64,000 bases of DNA from Sporosarcina sp. HYO08 (GCF_001563475.1 NZ_LPUT01000027.1:359118-423117); one strand, 5' to 3'. Counted from the first letter of the stretch, positions 25,431 to 34,842 are shown. Notes: a model not told the origin generated them from the letters alone. Translations and numbers: made by a program.

Positions 25431-26904
25431 TAGTATTGTGCTTCCAATGATTATTCCTTTAATCACTGGGATTTTGCTTGTTTTTTTCCGTTCCCATATT
25501 CGCCTGCAACGGATTGTTAGTGTCGTTTCGATTGTTTGTACAGTAGCGATTAGCGTGTACATATTGCAGTTGATCCAACAGGAAGGAATTTTACGGCTAG
25601 ATTTTGGTGGATGGCTTCCACCCTATGGAATTTTGTTTGTGGCGGATTCTTTTTCGATGCTGCTCGTTTTGACGACATCGATTATTACAGGCATCCTTTT
25701 GCTTTATGCCTTCGCTTCCATTGGTGTAACGCATGAAAAGATGTTTTTTTATCCATTTGTATTCTTTCTCATTACAGGTGTCAACGGCTCATTTTTAACG
25801 GGCGATCTATTTAATCTTTTTGTTTGCTTTGAAGTGATGCTGCTTGCCTCCTATGTGTTGATCACGCTTGGCGGAAGAAAAGTTCAACTCGTGGAATCGA
25901 TTAAATACATTTCCATAAATGTATTATCTTCTTGGTTTTTCCTCGTTGCGATTGCGTATTTATATGGCACAATTGGTACGTTGAATATGGCGCATTTATC
26001 GGTTCGGATCGCGGAAGTTGGACAAGGTCCACTACTGACTGTCATTAGTCTCATCTTTTTGATTGTCTTTAGCTTAAAGGCGGGGCTGCTTCTGTATTTT
26101 TGGCTGCCGGGATCGTACAGTGCACCCCCAACAGTCGTTGCTGCGTTATTTGGTGCATTGTTAACGAAGGTTGGCGTTTATGCCTTGTTCCGAACGTTCA
26201 CCCTTATTTTTTACCATGAGCCGGGAATTACCCATAAGCTCATAGGTGTGATGGCGATTGTGACGATGGTTTTCGGCAGTGTTGGTGCAATTGCTTATCA
26301 AGATGTACGACAAATTGTTGCTTACAACGTAGTCATTGCTGTCGGCTTTATACTAGTAGGTCTTGCTGTGTCAACTGAAGCAGGATTTCAAGGATCCATC
26401 TATTATCTAGTACACGACATGATTATTAAAGCGCTATTATATTTAATTGCGGGAACGATGATTTACTTAACGGGAAAAACGCGCATCGACGAAATGAGTG
26501 GACTTATACGCAACTACCCGCTGCTTGGGTGGCTGTTTTTCATCACCTTATTATCTTTGGCAGGTATTCCGCCGCTTAGTGGATTTATCGGGAAGGTATA
26601 CATGGGACAGGGTACGATTGAAGCCGGGGCTTTTCTATTGCTAGCAGTCGCATTTCTTTCTAGTATTTTTGTCCTCTATTCGTTACTCAGAATCTTTTTA
26701 AATAGTTTCTGGGGAGAAACGATTATTAACGAAGACGACGACGTTCCGCTAAAAAAAGGTATGCTCGTACCTTGTGTGCTTTTAGGTATCTTAACTTTTG
26801 CACTGGGGATTGGTGTAGAAGGGATTGCAGTTTATGTGCAAGATGCCGCCGAGACATTGATGAATCCCCAAATTTACATAGAGGCAGTGCTCTATGAAAG
26901 GTAA
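25423..26904 (+). CDS. mrpD: Na+/H+ antiporter subunit D
   Basis: 493 residues with about 14 helices, homologous to NuoM/NuoN proton channels. Conserved: LFVCFEVMLLASYVLITLGG, SLKAGLLLYFWLPGSYSAPPTVVAALFGALLTKVG and AYNVVIAVGFILVGL. Overlaps mrpC by 8 bases. ATG 25423 has GAGAGGG at good spacing, better than TTG 25417. Confidence 0.92.
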   Translation: MNNSIVLPMIIPLITGILLVFFRSHIRLQRIVSVVSIVCTVAISVYILQLIQQEGILRLDFGGWLPPYGILFVADSFSMLLVLTTSIITGILLLYAFASIGVTHEKMFFYPFVFFLITGVNGSFLTGDLFNLFVCFEVMLLASYVLITLGGRKVQLVESIKYISINVLSSWFFLVAIAYLYGTIGTLNMAHLSVRIAEVGQGPLLTVISLIFLIVFSLKAGLLLYFWLPGSYSAPPTVVAALFGALLTKVGVYALFRTFTLIFYHEPGITHKLIGVMAIVTMVFGSVGAIAYQDVRQIVAYNVVIAVGFILVGLAVSTEAGFQGSIYYLVHDMIIKALLYLIAGTMIYLTGKTRIDEMSGLIRNYPLLGWLFFITLLSLAGIPPLSGFIGKVYMGQGTIEAGAFLLLAVAFLSSIFVLYSLLRIFLNSFWGETIINEDDDVPLKKGMLVPCVLLGILTFALGIGVEGIAVYVQDAAETLMNPQIYIEAVLYER

Positions 26905-26954
26905 AGTGATACAAAGTAATATCCCAAGTGTAAAGAAAAGTGAGGTGGACGTTT

Positions 26955-27440
26955 ATGCCAGCGGCCCAGTTATTGCTGAATATATTTATCGCATTCCTTT
27001 GGATGCTTTTAATGGATGAGGACGAGCTGAATTTTACGACTTTCCTTGCGGGCTTTCTTGTTGGGATTGGGATTATTTTTTTCATGCATCGTTTTTTTGG
27101 CACACAGTTTTATTTGCGAAGATTTATTTCAATTGTGAAGCTGATTTTCATCTTTGCTTCCGAATTGACACAGTCCAGTATCATTGTCTTGAAGCAAATT
27201 CTAAGTCCTAAGCTAAATATAGAGCCAGGTATATTTAAATATGAAACTGTGTTAAAAAGTGATGTTGAAGTTACGATGTTATCGATGCTATTAACGCTGA
27301 CGCCGGGATCTGTTGTAATGGAAGTGGCGCCTGAAGGGACGACGCTTTATATTCATGCGATGGATGTGAAGCAGTCTAAAGCGTCACTCATTAGCCAATT
27401 GAAAAATTTTGAAAAAGCGATTATGGAGGTGACCCGATAA
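26955..27440 (+). CDS. mrpE: Na+/H+ antiporter subunit E
   Basis: 161 residues: two N-terminal membrane helices and a cytoplasmic region with SPKLNIEPGIFKYETVLKSD and LTPGSVVMEV, the usual MrpE pattern. ATG 26955 follows GAGGTGG; a GTG at 26940 would add five residues but lacks a site. Fifty bases after mrpD, the largest gap in the operon. Confidence 0.9.
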   Translation: MPAAQLLLNIFIAFLWMLLMDEDELNFTTFLAGFLVGIGIIFFMHRFFGTQFYLRRFISIVKLIFIFASELTQSSIIVLKQILSPKLNIEPGIFKYETVLKSDVEVTMLSMLLTLTPGSVVMEVAPEGTTLYIHAMDVKQSKASLISQLKNFEKAIMEVTR

Positions 27441-27724
27441 TGATTGAAACTTTGCTGACAATTTCCCTAGTTTTGTTTGCGACGACAATTGCAATTGCTG
27501 TTGTTCGAATTATTCTAGGGCCGTCTATGCCAGATCGGGTCATTGCACTTGATATTATCGGGGTGAACTTAATCGCCACGATCGGAATCGTCTCCATATT
27601 GCTGAAGACGAAAGCATTTTTAGAAGCGATTTTGATATTGGGGATTTTATCGTTTATCGGAACGATTGCCTTCTCAAAATCCATTGAGAGGGGGATTATC
27701 GTTGAGCGTAGAAAAGATCGGTGA
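27440..27724 (+). CDS. mrpF: Na+/H+ antiporter subunit F
   Basis: 94 residues, three helices, with RIILGPSMPDRVIALDIIGVN, the MrpF hallmark. Its ATG shares the last base of the mrpE stop (TAATG), with GGAGGTG upstream. Confidence 0.92.
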   Translation: MIETLLTISLVLFATTIAIAVVRIILGPSMPDRVIALDIIGVNLIATIGIVSILLKTKAFLEAILILGILSFIGTIAFSKSIERGIIVERRKDR

Positions 27725-28088
27725 ATTAGTAGGCGTTGCATTTATTTTTGCAGGTGCAATCGCAAGTGTTATTAGTGCGTTTGGTTTACTTCGCCTGCCG
27801 GATATCTACACAAGATCGCATGCGGCAACGAAAAGTTCTACCTTGGCGGTACTCCTGACATTATCGGGGACATTCATCTATTTTTTACTGGGTGAACAAT
27901 TCGTGAGTGTCCGCGTATTGCTCGGTATTGTCTTTGTGTTTTTGACAGCACCCGTAGCGGGTCATTTAATCGTCCGAGCAGCTTATCGTTCAAAAGTAAA
28001 GCTCGCCGATATATCTGTGGAGGATGCGCTTTACGATGTGTTGCATAAAGAAGAAGACGAAAAGAAAGACGGTGCGGGTCGTTCCTAA
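27702..28088 (+). CDS. mrpG: Na+/H+ antiporter subunit G
   Basis: 128 residues, three helices, with FGLLRLPDIYTRSHAATKSSTLAV and FLTAPVAGHLIVRAAYR typical of MrpG. TTG 27702 after GAGGGG is preferred; it overlaps mrpF by 23 bases. Last gene of the operon: its stop lies inside the terminator hairpin. Confidence 0.9.
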   Translation: MSVEKIGELVGVAFIFAGAIASVISAFGLLRLPDIYTRSHAATKSSTLAVLLTLSGTFIYFLLGEQFVSVRVLLGIVFVFLTAPVAGHLIVRAAYRSKVKLADISVEDALYDVLHKEEDEKKDGAGRS

Positions 28089-28109
28089 CGACTCACACCG
28101 TCTTTTTTA
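28068..28109 (+). terminator. Terminator of the mrp operon
   Basis: GACGGTGCGGGTCGTT pairs with AACGACTCACACCGTC, followed by seven T; the hairpin includes the mrpG stop codon. Confidence 0.9.
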
Positions 28110-28189
28110 TGCGCAATTGTTTTCGGCAAACCGACATGAAGTCCCTTTTTTTACGATAAATTCATATTCAAATACTTGTTTGATTGACC

Positions 28190-28219
28190 TTGCATTGGTG
28201 AAGGAAATCTGCATATAAT
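28190..28219 (+). promoter_or_regulatory. Sigma-A promoter of cadCA
   Basis: TTGCAT (28190-28195), 18-base spacer, consensus TATAAT (28214-28219). Confidence 0.65.
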
Positions 28220-28225
28220 GTAAAT

Positions 28226-28247
28226 AATCAAACCGATATTTGAATGA
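28226..28247. promoter_or_regulatory. CadC operator
   Basis: Inverted repeat TCAAA-CCGATA-TTTGA with the flank TATTTGAATGAGG, nearly the sequence of the staphylococcal cad operator, placed over the transcription start. A second copy with TCAAATACTTGTTTGA lies upstream at 28168-28183. Confidence 0.75.
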
Positions 28248-28256
28248 GGTGTTTTC

Positions 28257-28625
28257 ATGCCAGTAAAAGAGATATGTGAAGTAACAATCGTACATGATGA
28301 AGTTGTAGAACGCGTTCAACAAGCTATTCCTGATTTGGGTGCCGCCGTACAAATATTTAAAGCGTTAGCAGACGAAACACGATTAAAAATTGCCTATACG
28401 TTAACACTTGAAGAGGAAATGTGTGTATGCGACGTAGCGGCAGTTATTGGGTCTTCAGTAGCGACGGCATCCCATCATTTACGCTATTTGCGGGATGGGG
28501 ATTTAGCCAAATCAAGACGAAAAGGAAAAATGGTCTATTACTCGTTGGCAGATCGCCATGTGCATCAGCTCGTTAAAATTGCACATGTCCATGCACAGGA
28601 AGGTGATCACAATGACAACGGCTAA
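28257..28625 (+). CDS. cadC: ArsR/SmtB-family metal-responsive repressor CadC
   Basis: 122-residue winged-helix repressor. The metal-sensing CVC (Cys56, Cys58) in EEEMCVCDVAAVIG and an N-terminal Cys7 fit the CadC type that senses Cd2+, Pb2+ or Zn2+; the second N-terminal cysteine of the pI258 protein is absent. Recognition helix: SSVATASHHLRYLR. GAGGTG precedes the ATG. It overlaps cadA by 14 bases and a matching operator lies over its promoter, so the pair is autoregulated and metal-induced. Confidence 0.88.
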   Translation: MPVKEICEVTIVHDEVVERVQQAIPDLGAAVQIFKALADETRLKIAYTLTLEEEMCVCDVAAVIGSSVATASHHLRYLRDGDLAKSRRKGKMVYYSLADRHVHQLVKIAHVHAQEGDHNDNG

Positions 28626-30720
28626 CAAGAAAGAATACCGTTTGGAAAACTTAACCTGTGCAAGCTGTGCGATGAAATTTGAAAATAATGTCAAAAGTCT
28701 TCCGAACATTGTAGATGCCCAGGTCAACTTCGGTGCATCGAAACTATCATACAGCGGGGAAGCGACGATCAAGGAGATAGAGGATGCTGGTGCTTTCGAT
28801 GGCATTAAAGTAGTCACGGGAACACAAAGGAAAAAAGAGTCATCTACACCATTCTTTAAACGAAGAGAAAATTTTGTGACATTGCTTTCGCTTCTTTTTC
28901 TAATTGCTGGATCTATCGTATCTTTTCAAAAAGGTGAAACACATGTTGGAGCGATTAGCTTGTTTACACTCGCGATCATCATTGGCGGTGCGGATATATT
29001 TAAAGATGGATTCAAAAACCTTGTTCGGTTTGAATTTGACTTAAAGACACTTATGACCATTGCCATTATAGGTGCAGCGATTATTGGAGAATGGCGGGAA
29101 GCAGCCGTCGTTGTATTCTTATTTGCGATTAGTGAAGCATTGGAAGCTTATTCAATGAACAAAGCGCGCAAGTCCATTCAAAAGCTCATGGATATTGCAC
29201 CTCCCACAGCAATCGTGAAGCGAGGGGACGAACTAGTTGAATTATCAACTGAAGAAATTGTCATTGGAGATGTGTTACTCGTTAAACCTGGGCAAAAAAT
29301 TGCGATGGACGGTGTCGTATTGTCCGGAAAATCGACAGTAAATCAGGCGGCGATCACAGGTGAATCGATCCCAGTCGTTAAGGAAAGAGAGAGCACAGTC
29401 TATGCAGGGACACTAAATGAGGAAGGTGCACTTGAAGTCTCCGTCACAAAGCTAGTAGGAGATACAACGATTGCGAAAATCATTCACCTTGTAGAAGAAG
29501 CACAGGCAGAAAAAGCGCCTACGCAAAAATTTGTCGATCGTTTCGCAAAATATTATACACCAGTGATTATCATCATTGCGCTTTTAATCGCGATCATTCC
29601 GCCGCTGTTCTTCGGGGAGTGGATGACTTGGATTTATCAAGGGCTTGCGGTTCTCGTCGTCGGCTGTCCTTGTGCGCTTGTCGTCTCGACGCCAGTTGCT
29701 ATTGTGACGGCGATTGGAAATGCAGCACGTCAAGGTGTTTTGATCAAAGGCGGCGTACATTTAGAAGATACAGGTCATTTACGTGTCATCGCTTTTGACA
29801 AAACCGGCACATTGACGAAGGGTTATCCAGAAGTGACGGATTTTGTTCCTGTGGAAGGGATTGACAAAGGCGAGTTATTACGTTTAACACAGGCGGTTGA
29901 ATCGTTGTCGCAGCATCCGCTTGCCAAGGCGATCGTTACGTATGCACGAAAAAATCATGCGGAATCGCTCCCGGCAACTGATTTCCAATCAGTAACGGGA
30001 AAAGGGGCTTTTGCACAAGTTGACGGCATGACCGTGTCGATTGGAAGTTTAGACTGGATTCAAGAGATGGCTGTTATTCCTGAATCGACACTTTTGCATG
30101 CAGAGACGTTACAGCAGGAAGGAAAGTCCGTGATGGCAATTGCGCTAGATGGACAATTTTGCGGGCTAATTGCGGTGGCAGATCCTGTACGGGCAGAAAG
30201 TAAGACAGTCATTGACAAGTTGAAAAAAATTGGTATCCAACATATTGTCATGTTGACGGGAGATCATCCAATTACAGCACAAGCGATTGCCAAGCGCCTT
30301 GGGATCTCGGATGTACGCGCGAGCCTATTGCCAGAACAAAAACTTGACGCGATTAAACAGTTAAATGGACAATACGGCCGTGTAGCGATGGTCGGTGACG
30401 GTGTGAATGATGCACCGGCCCTGGCTGCAGCTTCGATTGGAATTGCAATGGGAGGCGCTGGAACGGACGCCGCGTTAGAAACGGCGGATATCGCCCTCAT
30501 GGCAGACGATTTGGAGCAATTGCCTTATACGATGAAAGTGAGCCGCAAGACACTGCGAATTATTAAAGAAAACATTGCCTTTGCATTAGGATTAAAAATC
30601 ATCGCATTACTGTTAATCATCCCCGGATGGCTTACGCTATGGATCGCCATTTTTGCGGATATGGGTGCAACATTACTTGTTGTACTCAATTCCTTACGAC
30701 TCTTACGTATTCAAAAATAA
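28612..30720 (+). CDS. cadA: Heavy-metal (Cd/Zn/Pb) P1B-type ATPase
   Basis: 702-residue efflux ATPase. An N-terminal HMA domain has C16-A-S-C19; the membrane CPC motif is at 352-354, the phosphorylated aspartate D396 in DKTGTLTKG, SHPLAKA for the HP locus, and the hinge GDGVNDAPALAAA. The CPC and CASC with a CadC partner indicate Cd2+/Zn2+/Pb2+ export. ATG 28612 has GGAAGGTGAT before it. Integral membrane protein. A CopA-type copper pump is less likely because the partner is CadC. Confidence 0.92.
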   Translation: MTTANKKEYRLENLTCASCAMKFENNVKSLPNIVDAQVNFGASKLSYSGEATIKEIEDAGAFDGIKVVTGTQRKKESSTPFFKRRENFVTLLSLLFLIAGSIVSFQKGETHVGAISLFTLAIIIGGADIFKDGFKNLVRFEFDLKTLMTIAIIGAAIIGEWREAAVVVFLFAISEALEAYSMNKARKSIQKLMDIAPPTAIVKRGDELVELSTEEIVIGDVLLVKPGQKIAMDGVVLSGKSTVNQAAITGESIPVVKERESTVYAGTLNEEGALEVSVTKLVGDTTIAKIIHLVEEAQAEKAPTQKFVDRFAKYYTPVIIIIALLIAIIPPLFFGEWMTWIYQGLAVLVVGCPCALVVSTPVAIVTAIGNAARQGVLIKGGVHLEDTGHLRVIAFDKTGTLTKGYPEVTDFVPVEGIDKGELLRLTQAVESLSQHPLAKAIVTYARKNHAESLPATDFQSVTGKGAFAQVDGMTVSIGSLDWIQEMAVIPESTLLHAETLQQEGKSVMAIALDGQFCGLIAVADPVRAESKTVIDKLKKIGIQHIVMLTGDHPITAQAIAKRLGISDVRASLLPEQKLDAIKQLNGQYGRVAMVGDGVNDAPALAAASIGIAMGGAGTDAALETADIALMADDLEQLPYTMKVSRKTLRIIKENIAFALGLKIIALLLIIPGWLTLWIAIFADMGATLLVVLNSLRLLRIQK

Positions 30721-30732
30721 ATAACTGAAAAT

Positions 30733-30768
30733 GGAAAGGGATGCTGACGTATGTTATCATCCCTTTCC
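30733..30768 (+). terminator. Hairpin after cadA
   Basis: GGAAAGGGATG pairs perfectly with CATCCCTTTCC around a 14-base loop, but no T tract follows, so termination is uncertain. Confidence 0.4.
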
Positions 30769-30866
30769 CTGCGTAAAACGAATTTCTACAAGAATAGGAT
30801 GGATCATGCTAAAATAATATGACCTAAAGAGGGAATAGAAGGTTATACATACTGGAGGCGTTACGG

Positions 30867-31289
30867 ATGGCAACACCAGGTATGGAAGATTACATTGAAC
30901 AAATCTATTTGCAGCTTGAGGCGAAAGGTGTCGCCCGCGTTTCGGAAATCGCGGAAAATCTTGAAGTCTTGCCTTCTTCTGTAACAAAAATGGCGCAGCG
31001 GCTTGACCGTGAGGGATACGTTATTTACGAGCGATATAAAGGACTCGAACTCACGGAACAAGGATGGAAGTTTGGTAAAAAACTTGTCCGGCGACATGAA
31101 TTACTCGAGCAATTTCTTCGCATTATTGGTGTAGAGGAAAAAAATATTTACGCTGATGTAGAAGGAATCGAACATCACTTAAGTTGGAATGCGATGGATC
31201 GCATTACCGATCTTGTAGAAGCAATGGAAAAAGATCAAGAATTCGTAAAAAAGCTGCGGATTATCGAAGATCAGGAAAAGGATGAATGA
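30867..31289 (+). CDS. mntR: Manganese-responsive DtxR-family regulator MntR
   Basis: 140 residues, the same length class as B. subtilis MntR. All first-shell metal ligands are present at the same positions: D8, E11, H77, E99, E102 and H103. The N-terminal winged helix ([24 protein letters not shown]) binds DNA; with Mn2+ it represses Mn2+ importers and activates Mn2+ exporters. GGAGGC precedes the ATG. No Mn transporter lies next to it here; its neighbours are the cad operon and cvfB. Confidence 0.95.
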   Translation: MATPGMEDYIEQIYLQLEAKGVARVSEIAENLEVLPSSVTKMAQRLDREGYVIYERYKGLELTEQGWKFGKKLVRRHELLEQFLRIIGVEEKNIYADVEGIEHHLSWNAMDRITDLVEAMEKDQEFVKKLRIIEDQEKDE

Positions 31290-31292
31290 CCA

Positions 31293-32150
31293 ATGGAACA
31301 ATTGAAATCAGGAAATGTAGCCGAACTAAAGGTGATCGGACAAGACGGTTCAAGATGGGTATTAGATGGACAGGACGAAGAAATCTATTTAAATATGTCT
31401 GAAGCGGATGAAGACACAGCGGTCGGACATACTGTGCGCGTTTTCCTATATGCAAATCGCAAAGGTAAATTAACGGCAACAATGCATATGCCGAATATGA
31501 CGTTTGGAACATACGGTTGGGCAAGGGTCATACGTGTAGAGGATCAGGAAGGGGTCTATGTCGATATTGGATCTTCCTTTGAAGTACTCGTGAACAAAGC
31601 CGATATGCCGAGAATCCGGTCGCTTTGGCCCAAAATTGACGATGAACTGTATATGACACTTCGCACAGACTTAGGCGGAACGATCTTTGGACGGCTTGCC
31701 ACAGAGGAGCGTGTATTGGAAGAAATCGCGCCTGCCCCTACATCTATTATGAATGCCAATTTAACCGCACGCGCTTATCGATTACTACCGGTCGGTTCTT
31801 TTATGCTGACCATTCCAGAAAATTACCGCATCTTTATCCATCGATCGGAACAGGAAGCTGAACCAAGGCTGGGACAGGAAATCACTGTTCGTGTTATTGA
31901 TGTTCATAATGATGGAACATTGAACGGTTCCATGCTCCCAAGGAAAGAAGAACGACTTGGCGGTGATGCTGAAACGATTTGGAACTACTTAAATGATATT
32001 GGCGGTCGAATGCCTTTCACAGATCGTTCCACGCCTGAAGAAATAAAAGAAATGTTCAACCTAAGTAAAGGGGCATTTAAAAGGGCGCTCGGCAAGCTGA
32101 TGAAAGAAGGGAAAATTACGCAAAGCGACGGATGGACGGAGATCAAATAA
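31293..32150 (+). CDS. cvfB: S1-domain RNA-binding protein CvfB (YitL-like)
   Basis: 285 residues: S1-type beta-barrel domains in the N-terminal two thirds (for example RVIRVEDQEGVYVDIGSSFEVLV and ITVRVIDVHNDGTLNGSMLPRKEERLG) and a C-terminal winged helix (MFNLSKGAFKRALGKLMKEGKI). CvfB/YitL proteins bind RNA and influence virulence or gene expression. It follows mntR by 3 bases and is probably co-transcribed. Confidence 0.85.
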   Translation: MEQLKSGNVAELKVIGQDGSRWVLDGQDEEIYLNMSEADEDTAVGHTVRVFLYANRKGKLTATMHMPNMTFGTYGWARVIRVEDQEGVYVDIGSSFEVLVNKADMPRIRSLWPKIDDELYMTLRTDLGGTIFGRLATEERVLEEIAPAPTSIMNANLTARAYRLLPVGSFMLTIPENYRIFIHRSEQEAEPRLGQEITVRVIDVHNDGTLNGSMLPRKEERLGGDAETIWNYLNDIGGRMPFTDRSTPEEIKEMFNLSKGAFKRALGKLMKEGKITQSDGWTEIK

Positions 32151-32221
32151 CCTCACTGTATACGAAAAAGGGAACTTTTTTACCGATTATGCGTACTACA
32201 TTGATGTGAGGGGGAAAATGT

Positions 32222-33109
32222 ATGAAACATTTCGTGAAAATCGCTATGGCTGCCGTACTTTCAGTGGGTCTATTCATGCCGCATTTCGTGCAGGCAGAAG
32301 GTGTTGTCAATGAAAAACTTGGCGTGCCGATCGTCGTCTATGGCTCCAATTTATCTGATGCTGAAAAAGAAAGTGTTAAAAACAGTTTAGCAGTTCAAAA
32401 AGAAGCAGAAGTAGAAGAAATTACAGTCGATGGAAATGACTTAGTGAAGTATATTAAAGGCGGAGACAGCAGAGCAAGAATGTATTCGTCTGCCAAAATA
32501 ACGAGGCAAGACGAAGGTAAAGGACTTGTCATTACGATTGTCACAGAAGAGAATATTACACAAGTGACGCCGGAAATGTATGCCAATGCGATGCTGACAG
32601 CAGGAATTGAAGATGCGGTCGTAGAAGTCGCGGCGCCGAAAAAAGTAACTGGTCATTCTGCCCTTGTCGGTATTTACAAAGCGTATGAAGTGACAGGTGA
32701 AAAACTAGATACAGAACGAACAGACGTCGCAAATGACGAGTTAAATTTGGCGACGAAGTTTTCCGAGGAATCGGGTGTCGATGCGGACAAAGTGGCGGAG
32801 TTGTTAACAGAAATTAAAAAGCAAATTGCTGAAAAAAATCCTGCCACGAAAGAGGAAGTTGAAAAAATTGTTACGGAACAATTGAATAAGCTAAACATCG
32901 AGCTAAGTGAAGCAGACCGTCAATTGCTTATTGAATTAATGGACCGTATTCGAAACCTTAATATCGATTTTAGCAAACTGTCCGATCAGTTAAATGATAT
33001 GACGACAAAAATCAAAGAGAAATTTGGCGAAATCGACCCAGGTTTTTGGGATAAAGTAAAACAGTTCTTTGCTGACTTGTTCGATTCAATCGCATCCATT
33101 TTTAAATGA
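32222..33109 (+). CDS. Secreted DUF1002 protein (YpuA-like)
   Basis: 295 residues with a Sec signal peptide (about residues 1-25, ending in VQA-EG). The mature part carries the DUF1002 features GSNLSDAEKESVKNSL, SSAKITRQDEGKGLVITI and TPEMYANAMLTAGI, followed by a helical, charged C-terminal half that may form a coiled coil. Resembles B. subtilis YpuA, a cell-envelope protein of unknown function. GAGGGGG precedes the ATG. Confidence 0.75.
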   Translation: MKHFVKIAMAAVLSVGLFMPHFVQAEGVVNEKLGVPIVVYGSNLSDAEKESVKNSLAVQKEAEVEEITVDGNDLVKYIKGGDSRARMYSSAKITRQDEGKGLVITIVTEENITQVTPEMYANAMLTAGIEDAVVEVAAPKKVTGHSALVGIYKAYEVTGEKLDTERTDVANDELNLATKFSEESGVDADKVAELLTEIKKQIAEKNPATKEEVEKIVTEQLNKLNIELSEADRQLLIELMDRIRNLNIDFSKLSDQLNDMTTKIKEKFGEIDPGFWDKVKQFFADLFDSIASIFK

Positions 33110-33115
33110 TTTACC

Positions 33116-33146
33116 GAAGAGGCCTTGCATAGCCTCTTCTTTTTTA
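33116..33146 (+). terminator. Terminator after the YpuA-like gene
   Basis: GAAGAGGC pairs with GCCTCTTC and is followed by a T run. Confidence 0.85.
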
Positions 33147-33222
33147 TTTTGTAATTTTGCTGTATAGTGATGAAAAGAGAGTATTGCATCTCTTGGCAAA
33201 AGTCAGAAGAGGAGGATACGAT

Positions 33223-33507
33223 ATGGATTTTGAGTTAGTGAAGCTAGGCGGGGATGTGTTTTCGCTTCGTAATGAACAGGATGGAAAGGTACTTGCCGAA
33301 ATTACGTGGACCATGTTAGGGGATGTCATGGTGGTCGATCATACGTATGTGTCTTCTGAACTTCGTGGAAGAGGCGTAGCGAAGCAATTACTAGACCGCG
33401 CAGCGGATTATGCGCGTGAAAAAGGACATAAAATAGAACCGGTTTGTTCATACGTTGTCACGGCGTTTGAACGGTTTAAAGAATACGAGGACATTAAGGT
33501 GAATTAA
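33223..33507 (+). CDS. Small GNAT-type N-acetyltransferase (YjdJ-like)
   Basis: 94 residues, a minimal acetyltransferase of the Acetyltransf_CG type. The CoA-binding loop is LRGRGVAKQLLDRAADYAREKGHKI. GGAGG precedes ATG 33223; a longer reading from 33157 is rejected because its upstream part has no site and lies in the promoter region. Substrate unknown. Confidence 0.8.
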   Translation: MDFELVKLGGDVFSLRNEQDGKVLAEITWTMLGDVMVVDHTYVSSELRGRGVAKQLLDRAADYAREKGHKIEPVCSYVVTAFERFKEYEDIKVN

Positions 33508-33511
33508 AAAT

Positions 33512-33548
33512 AAAGCAATCCGCGAAAAGTGGATTGCTTTATTTTTTT
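33512..33548 (+). terminator. Terminator
   Basis: AAAGCAATCC pairs with GGATTGCTTT, followed by seven or more T. Confidence 0.85.
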
Positions 33549-33618
33549 AGGGGAAATATGAAACTAAATACACGGCTTAAGCGTATATTTATATACGTCA
33601 AAGAAAGAGGTGGAATGG

Positions 33619-34092
33619 ATGAAACGTACTGCTGAAAGGATATTGTCGATCATTGGGACGGTATTTACTGGAATTAGTGTAGTGCTCGGTATTGCTTTTA
33701 TGTCATTTATAAATGTTGTGAAATCGGATTCAATGATGATGCAAGACTTTGAAAAGGAAATGCTTGCAATAGATCCGACAATGACGCCGGAGGACCTGGA
33801 AGTATTCACATCGGTTATGGGCTTTATGGGCGGCATTATGTGGCTGCTCATTATTGGTCTCGTCATTAGCTTTATATTGAGCATTCTCGGCATCGTAAAA
33901 GTTTGGAACAATTCGAATCCAAAGCTTGCAGGAATCTTATTCATCATTAGTGGTGTATTAGGTGGAATTCTTTCCTTGGCATCCATCTTACTTTATATTG
34001 CTGCCATTCTTTGCTTTGTAAGAAAAGCACCGATCGCGGAGGATTCTCACTTTTTAAATGATCAATATGATGATACAATGCGGCCTTTATAA
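33619..34092 (+). CDS. DUF4064-type small membrane protein
   Basis: 157 residues with membrane segments near 8-30, 72-95 and 108-135 and an extracellular loop of about 35 residues after the first helix. Segment ILSILGIVKVWNNSNPKLAGILFIISGVLGGIL matches the DUF4064 family of Firmicutes membrane proteins without known function. AGAGGTGG lies before ATG 33619. Monocistronic. Confidence 0.6.
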   Translation: MKRTAERILSIIGTVFTGISVVLGIAFMSFINVVKSDSMMMQDFEKEMLAIDPTMTPEDLEVFTSVMGFMGGIMWLLIIGLVISFILSILGIVKVWNNSNPKLAGILFIISGVLGGILSLASILLYIAAILCFVRKAPIAEDSHFLNDQYDDTMRPL

Positions 34093-34095
34093 AGT

Positions 34096-34126
34096 AAAAA
34101 CGCTTTCCAACATGGAAAGCGTTTTT
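34096..34126. terminator. Bidirectional terminator
   Basis: AAAAACGCTTTCC pairs with GGAAAGCGTTTTT between convergent genes. Confidence 0.9.
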
Positions 34127-34131
34127 GCATT

Positions 34132-34626
34132 TTATACTAAAACAGCACTTTGAATCGTATAAATATATTCGGCAGTTTCCACTGGCAAGCCTTCAAAATC
34201 TTCTTGAAAAACACTTTGCAGTTCAAAGCCTTGCTTTTCATAAAAAGATCGGCCGTTGCGGTTTTGACCATCAACGTAAACGAATAGCCGCTCGGCATCT
34301 CTTAACATCGATAAGGCATTTTTGAATAGCTTCTTGCCATAACCAACTTTCTGATAGCCTGGTAAAACATACATCGCTGTTAACTCAGAGTCACCATCTG
34401 CGTCTTTTTTTGTGAAGTTGATAAAGCCAACTGGCACGCCATCGCATTCGGCGATGAGCAGACAAGTCTTTTCCATGCGCTTTTTTAACATGGCATCTGA
34501 ATAGGAACGGTTAATGAATGCTGTTTGGATGTCTTGTGGAATAATACCTTTATACGTTTCGCGCCACGTCTCGTGAGCGATTCGTTGTACGTGCACGATA
34601 TCCTTGATTGTCATTGGTCGGATCAT
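34132..34626 (-). CDS. GNAT-family N-acetyltransferase
   Basis: 164 residues. The acetyl-CoA-binding segment is AMYVLPGYQKVGYGKKLFKNAL, followed by LFVYVDGQNRNGRSFYEKQGF. Start region MIRPMTIKDIVHVQRIAHETW is typical for the family. GGGGTGA precedes the ATG. Substrate unknown. Confidence 0.85.
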   Translation of the reverse strand: MIRPMTIKDIVHVQRIAHETWRETYKGIIPQDIQTAFINRSYSDAMLKKRMEKTCLLIAECDGVPVGFINFTKKDADGDSELTAMYVLPGYQKVGYGKKLFKNALSMLRDAERLFVYVDGQNRNGRSFYEKQGFELQSVFQEDFEGLPVETAEYIYTIQSAVLV

Positions 34627-34774
34627 TGCACTTTCACCCCACTAATTCTTTTTCCTATCATATCAAAAACAACGCTCTAAAACTATAATTGTAACCGAAA
34701 TGTTATACAAAAGAAACGTCGTTTGGAAAACAGTGGAAACACTGGCATATATGTATCCATTTATTCGAATTGAA

Positions 34775-34800
34775 GTTTTCGAACTGATAAAAAAGGGTAT
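34775..34800 (+). promoter_or_regulatory. Sigma-B promoter
   Basis: GTTTTC (34775-34780), 14-base spacer, GGGTAT (34795-34800): five of six and six of six to the sigma-B consensus GTTTAA-N14-GGGTAT at -35 and -10, 42 bases before the next ATG. Confidence 0.75.
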
Positions 34801-34842
34801 ACTCTCAACTAACTCATAGAAGAAATTGGGAGGTATGTTGAA

